A stretch of 17,041 nt of DNA from an uncultured delta proteobacterium (GTDB taxonomy: Bacteria > Desulfobacterota > Syntrophorhabdia > Syntrophorhabdales > Syntrophorhabdaceae): NCBI GenBank assembly GCA_903872255.1, contig CAIQJW010000035.1:1-17041 (forward strand). The letters are read 5' to 3'. A program made the translations under genes and the position numbers. How positions within the stretch are numbered: the stretch's first letter is position 1; every line of letters starts with the position of its first letter. This document shows, piece after piece, positions 14,491-17,041 of this stretch. A model generated the notes under the pieces. The model did no database searches and was not told the DNA's origin. It saw nothing but the letters and a program-made list of their open reading frames with translations.

Positions 14491-15867
14491 TTATTTCCCG
14501 TATTTTTTCTTCAGGAATTCAAGGCCGGTCATAGGATATAAGGCATATATCAGAATATCACCCATATCCTGCGATATGTCCTTAACCGCTTCTCTCGCAG
14601 CCGGCATTTCCGGTTGAAGGGTATCGGCAGGGCGCACATCAATAGGGGTTGTCCCCAGATGGTAACCCTTTAGCGCCCTGGCCCTTACTTCTTCATTGAC
14701 AGGTCCCGGCGGCCGGCCGTACAGCCCGTAAAAATAATCCTTTACCTCGTTCGAGATCATTTTGTAGCGCCCCATGATAACATTGAAGACAGACTGGACG
14801 CCGACGATCTGGCTCGACGGAGTGACAAGCGGGGGAAACCCCATGTCCTGCCGTGTCCTTGGTATCTCCTCAAAAACCTCGTCTATCCTGTTAAGCGCCT
14901 TCGCCTGCTCGAGTTGGCTTACAAGGTTTGTTATCATTCCTCCCGGGATCTGATGCATGATAACACTGATGTCATTGCCGGCATGGTGGGTCGCATCGGA
15001 AAATGACCGTAATTTGGTGGGAATGATCCCTTCGAGATAACGGTCGACCTCTGATATCAGCCCAAGGTCAAGCCCCGGATCGAACGGGCTGTCATTGAGA
15101 GCTACGAGGAGAGGCTCCACGGGTGAATGTGATGAACGGTATGAGAATGGGGCGAGACACGTATCGATGCCGTCAGCCCCGGCTTCGATCGCATTAATAA
15201 TGGACATGGACGCCATGCCGCTCGTGTAGTGCGTATGCAGGTGGACCGGGATAGAAATGCTCTCTTTCAGCCGGGATATAAGATCGAACGAATCAAAAGG
15301 TGAAAGAATACCTGCCATATCTTTTATGCACAGGGAATCGGCGCCCATATCTTCGATCGTCCGGGCTTTATCGAGGTAGTACTCCATTGTATAGATCGGG
15401 CCGCCCAGCCTTCTTTCGGTCAGCGAATAACAGATCGTTCCCTGGACATGCCTGCCGCATTTTTTGATAGCCTTGTAGGCCGCTTCGCAGTTGCGCTGGT
15501 CGTTGAGCGCATCAAAAACCCGGAAGATATCGATCCCCGCACCACAGCAATGCTCGATGAACGCGTCAACAACGTCGTCTGCATAATTGCGGTACCCGAC
15601 AAGGTTTTGACCCCTGAGAAGCATCTGAAATTTGGTCCTGGGCATCTTCTCTTTGAGAAGCCGCACCCGTTCCCACGGGTCTTCATTGAGGAATCGGGTC
15701 ATGACATCAAAAGTGGCCCCGCCCCACATTTCTATCGAATAAAAACCGATGGAATCCAATTGTTCAGCGATCGGCAGCATGTCCTCGGTCCGCATGCGCG
15801 TCGCAAAGAGCGACTGCTGGCCATCCCTTAATGTGAGATCTGTTATCTTTACCGGTTTCTTCTCCAT
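14491..15867 (-). CDS. Carboxyltransferase subunit of the pyruvate/oxaloacetate carboxylase type (PycB/OadA/5S-like), no biotin domain
   Basis: Moves a carboxyl group between carboxybiotin and pyruvate or a related acceptor. Residues 1-270 are the HMGL-like TIM barrel: DLTLRDGQQSL with metal ligand D15, MWGGATFDV, LLRGQNLVGY, K182 of IKDMAGI (the lysine carbamylated in relatives) and metal histidines H211 and H213 in LHTHYTSG. Residues about 290-458 are the conserved carboxylase (PYC_OADA) domain, with DISVIMHQIPGGM and RPPGPVNEEV. The protein ends at residue 458 without a biotinyl domain, so a separate biotin carrier is needed; none is in the window. The SPFAWGTSQP-type motif of OadA reads APFSYRSSHSPVEPL, marking a distinct subgroup. 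The ATG with GGGGGG upstream fits the family N-terminus; the frame is open 18 codons further. It could be pyruvate carboxylase B, an oxaloacetate decarboxylase subunit or a transcarboxylase 5S-like protein. Confidence 0.88.
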   Translation of the reverse strand: MEKKPVKITDLTLRDGQQSLFATRMRTEDMLPIAEQLDSIGFYSIEMWGGATFDVMTRFLNEDPWERVRLLKEKMPRTKFQMLLRGQNLVGYRNYADDVVDAFIEHCCGAGIDIFRVFDALNDQRNCEAAYKAIKKCGRHVQGTICYSLTERRLGGPIYTMEYYLDKARTIEDMGADSLCIKDMAGILSPFDSFDLISRLKESISIPVHLHTHYTSGMASMSIINAIEAGADGIDTCLAPFSYRSSHSPVEPLLVALNDSPFDPGLDLGLISEVDRYLEGIIPTKLRSFSDATHHAGNDISVIMHQIPGGMITNLVSQLEQAKALNRIDEVFEEIPRTRQDMGFPPLVTPSSQIVGVQSVFNVIMGRYKMISNEVKDYFYGLYGRPPGPVNEEVRARALKGYHLGTTPIDVRPADTLQPEMPAAREAVKDISQDMGDILIYALYPMTGLEFLKKKYGK

Positions 15868-15892
15868 TCTCTGCCCCCCTTTTAAAGTCTGA

Positions 15893-15921
15893 ATTACATC
15901 ATGGTAACCATGAAAAATCAA
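15893..15921 (-). promoter_or_regulatory. Promoter of the carboxyltransferase gene with an operator-like palindrome in its spacer
   Basis: On the minus strand TTGATT (15921-15916) and TGTAAT (15898-15893) are 17 bases apart. The spacer is almost completely filled by the perfect palindrome TCATGGT-A-ACCATGA (15899-15913). A symmetric site between -35 and -10 is the classical location for a repressor, or for a MerR-type activator that untwists the promoter, although MerR activators prefer 19-20-base spacers. Confidence 0.45.
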
Positions 15922-15958
15922 TGGAAATTTTTGTTCAAGTCTGCTATTTTAATGCCTA

Positions 15959-16034
15959 CGGGATGTAGCTCAGCATGGTGTAGAGCGCTTGCTTCGGGAG
16001 CAAGAGGCCGCTGGTTCAAATCCAGTCATCCCGA
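15959..16034 (+). tRNA. tRNA-Pro, anticodon CGG
   Basis: A complete 76-nt cloverleaf: acceptor CGGGATG with CATCCCG (7 bp), D stem GCTC/GAGC, anticodon stem CTTGC/GCAAG with loop TTCGGGA (anticodon CGG at 15995-15997, codon CCG), T stem GCTGG/CCAGT with loop TTCAAAT, discriminator A. CCA is not encoded, unlike tRNA-Val in this window, so it must be added by the CCA enzyme. Its 3' part, from the last base of the D stem onward, is repeated exactly 200 bp downstream. Confidence 0.95.
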
Positions 16035-16111
16035 TAAAACCCACCATCTCTTAAATCACACTACAGCAACGCGGTCTTTCAATAAATCACATACCCGTGA
16101 AGTACCAGCCC

Positions 16112-16176
16112 GCACAGCGGGCGAGACGGGGGAGGCTCCGCGAGCTTCTGCTCGTGGAGGGGGCGACGTGAGCCCC
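16112..16176 (+). repeat. Structured dispersed repeat, copy B (tRNA-Pro locus)
   Basis: A 65-base element about 85% identical to copy A in the infC-rpmI gap. It has a 10-bp hairpin CTCCGCGAGC (16136-16145) with GCTCGTGGAG (16150-16159) around TTCT; the single non-Watson-Crick position is a G-U pair. A second possible pairing is GGCTC (16134-16138) with GAGCC (16170-16174). It ends CCCC like copy A. Confidence 0.75.
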
Positions 16177-16185
16177 ATGAATTGT

Positions 16186-16234
16186 CGCTTGCTTCGGGAG
16201 CAAGAGGCCGCTGGTTCAAATCCAGTCATCCCGA
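16186..16234 (+). pseudogene. tRNA-Pro 3' remnant
   Basis: This is an exact copy of tRNA-Pro(CGG) from the last D-stem base to the discriminator, with anticodon CGG at 16195-16197 and intact anticodon arm, variable loop, T arm and acceptor 3' strand. The 5' acceptor strand and the D arm are missing; the preceding sequence (CATGAATTGT) cannot pair with CATCCCG. It therefore cannot form a working tRNA and is a duplication or attachment-site scar. Confidence 0.88.
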
Positions 16235-16314
16235 TAAAACCCCATCATCTCTTAAACCACACTACAGCAACGCGATCTTTCAATAAATCATAGACCTATC
16301 TGAAGTACCGGTCC

Positions 16315-16341
16315 GCACGGCGGGCGAGACGGGGGAGGCTC
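16315..16341 (+). repeat. Structured dispersed repeat, truncated third copy
   Basis: The first 27 bases of the structured repeat (GCAC-GGCGGGCGAGAC and GGGGGAGGCTC) recur here and then stop before the hairpin. Unrelated sequence follows. It marks the right end of the tRNA-Pro duplication. Confidence 0.65.
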
Positions 16342-16428
16342 TGGCTGCAAGGCGCTCGACGGGTACGTCAGGCCCTGACCATTCAAGAGCCGATGCAGAT
16401 GTACGGGAATAGCCTGAGACCGTTTTTC
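16342..16428. other. Gene-free stretch between the tRNA-Pro duplication and livM promoter
   Basis: I see no gene or RNA here. The only structure is a small palindrome GTCAGG-C-CCTGAC at 16367-16379, which is not followed by a T-run and so is not an obvious terminator. Together with the duplication, the whole interval from the end of tRNA-Pro to the livM start holds no coding sequence. Confidence 0.5.
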
Positions 16429-16458
16429 TTGACACTAATTCTTATCTCCTGATATAAG
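16429..16458 (+). promoter_or_regulatory. Promoter of livM
   Basis: A perfect TTGACA (16429-16434) and TATAAG (16453-16458) are 18 bases apart. Transcription should start near 16465, leaving a leader of about 85 bases to the preferred livM ATG at 16550. It makes the alternative start at 16472 unlikely because that codon's Shine-Dalgarno would lie inside the -10. Confidence 0.6.
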
Positions 16459-16549
16459 AGGGCAGTCCTGAATGATCCCGGAATCGGAGACGGGGGAAAC
16501 CCATGCATTTTCGCAGGACAATATCACTATTACGCAGGACCCTCGTCAA

Positions 16550-17041
16550 ATGAAACGGGATCTCTATGCCGATGTAAGGCTTTTTCCCAACAAAGGTGCC
16601 GCCTTCTCGTCGCTGGGCTTCATTCTGTTGCTCTTATCTTTTCCCCTGTATCTGCCGGATTATAATTTTTATCTCCTGAACCTGATGATAGTCCACGCAA
16701 TCCTTGTCGTGGGATATAATATACTCGCCGGGAATACGGGACAAATATCTTTAGGGCACGCGGCATTCTTCGCGATCGGGGCGTACGCAACAACCCTGCT
16801 CATTCAAAAACTCGGCATTCCATTTATCCCGGCCATAATACTGGCGGCCTTTATAGCGGCATTCTTTGGTTTCATCGTCGGATTGCCCGCGTTGAAACTG
16901 GATGGACCCTACCTTTCCATTGCTACCCTCGCGTTCGGCCTGGCTATTATGCATATTATCGGGCACGTGGAGATGTTCGGAGGCCGCACGGGACTCGAGA
17001 CGCCTCCCCATGATCTTTGCATTCCGCAAGGGGGGATCAGC
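16550..17041 (+). CDS. livM: Branched-chain amino acid type ABC transporter permease LivM, 5' part
   Basis: Inner-membrane permease of a high-affinity ABC importer of the Liv type. The first 164 codons are in the window and the gene runs off the right edge. A short basic N-terminus (MKRDLYADVRLF) leads into a first membrane helix (about 22-37). The LivM hallmark follows, YNILAGNTGQISLGHAAFF with AIGAYATTLL, at about residues 59-88; two more hydrophobic segments come next, with LPALKLDGPYLSIATLAFG and the RTGLETPP loop. CAGGA lies ten bases before the ATG. The frame is open to another ATG at 16472, rejected on promoter position. Liv operons usually have livH before livM; here livM appears to be first behind its own promoter, and the partner genes must lie downstream or elsewhere. 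The substrate could be amino acids or another small carboxylate. Confidence 0.9.
   Translation, partial: MKRDLYADVRLFPNKGAAFSSLGFILLLLSFPLYLPDYNFYLLNLMIVHAILVVGYNILAGNTGQISLGHAAFFAIGAYATTLLIQKLGIPFIPAIILAAFIAAFFGFIVGLPALKLDGPYLSIATLAFGLAIMHIIGHVEMFGGRTGLETPPHDLCIPQGGIS

Larger units (their letters stand above)
15986..16341. repeat. Partial tandem duplication starting inside tRNA-Pro, 200-bp period
   Basis: Copy 1 (15986-16138) and copy 2 (16186-16341) are direct repeats. The first 57 bases are identical: tRNA-Pro from the D-stem end to the 3' end plus eight bases. The next 100 or so are diverged by point changes and small indels, for example CACACTACAGCAACGCG shared by both and then GGTC versus GATC. 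Both copies run into the start of the structured repeat (GCAC(A/-)GCGGGCGAGACGGGGG...). The repeat breaks off at GGCTC (16138 and 16341). The 47 bases between the copies are the rest of structured repeat copy B. Confidence 0.88.

Noticed and set aside
14226..14534. 102-residue open frame through the inverted-repeat element
   Set aside because: It reads the REP-like arms and then the end of the carboxyltransferase gene in antisense; no ribosome binding site and no family.
15901..16293. 130-residue plus-strand open frame across the tRNA-Pro region
   Set aside because: It translates the tRNA-Pro gene, the structured repeat and the duplicated tRNA remnant. The repeated peptides are products of the RNA duplication, and there is no ribosome binding site or protein family.
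15986..16341. CRISPR array
   Set aside because: There are only two long, diverging repeat units, and they include tRNA sequence; no regular short repeats and no cas genes are present anywhere in the window.
16472..16549. ATG 16472 as livM start
   Set aside because: Its AAGAGGG Shine-Dalgarno overlaps the -10 of the TTGACA-18-TATAAG promoter and would not be in the transcript; ATG 16550 fits the usual short LivM N-terminus.

Overview
The window looks like a chromosomal segment of a Gram-negative anaerobe, most likely Desulfobacterota (the former Deltaproteobacteria). The evidence is the gene order thrS-infC-rpmI-rplT-pheS-pheT-ihfA-merR, a secretin-fold outer-membrane protein, a lipoprotein, a biotin-free carboxyltransferase of the oxaloacetate decarboxylase/PycB type, and mixed GTG/TTG starts. 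This is inferred from gene content and protein style, not from a database search. Almost all of the window is housekeeping. The unusual signals are in non-coding elements, in start-codon choice and in one broken ribosomal protein gene.

Positions 1-2782 hold clpB (disaggregase), flanked on both sides by the same GCCGTT(A/C) heptamer repeats. The downstream set is arranged as an inverted repeat with a T-run and can serve as the clpB terminator. A tRNA-Val(GAC) with a good promoter follows (2787-2903). After it comes a single secretin-fold protein gene (3053-4393).

Positions 4515-12238 form one long co-directional operon from a strong sigma70-type promoter to a textbook terminator: thrS (ThrRS without its TGS domain), infC (IF3), rpmI (L35), rplT (L20), pheS, pheT, ihfA, a MerR-type regulator and a small lipoprotein. 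Within it, infC most plausibly starts at a non-canonical AUA codon eight bases after a perfect AGGAGG. The infC-rpmI gap holds a hairpin-bearing 64-bp repeat. rplT is interrupted by a two-base insertion that splits L20 into an 80-residue open frame and a 39-residue tail in another frame.

Positions 12272-15867 are on the minus strand: a membrane M50 (site-2-protease type) metallopeptidase, directly preceded by holA (DNA polymerase III delta), and further upstream the carboxyltransferase gene. Between holA and the carboxyltransferase gene is a composite inverted-repeat element of about 255-290 bp.

Positions 15959-16430 hold tRNA-Pro(CGG). Its 3' half plus the following sequence is repeated once more exactly 200 bp downstream, leaving a tRNA 3'-half remnant. 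A second, about 85% identical copy of the infC-rpmI repeat sits inside this duplicated unit, with a truncated third copy at its end. The window finishes in the 5' part of livM (branched-chain amino acid type ABC permease) behind its own promoter.

The most interesting points are the dispersed structured repeat shared by the ribosomal operon and the tRNA-Pro locus, the tRNA-Pro partial duplication, the rplT frameshift and the AUA start of infC. I see no CRISPR array, no transposase, no phage gene, and no defence or biosynthetic gene cluster.
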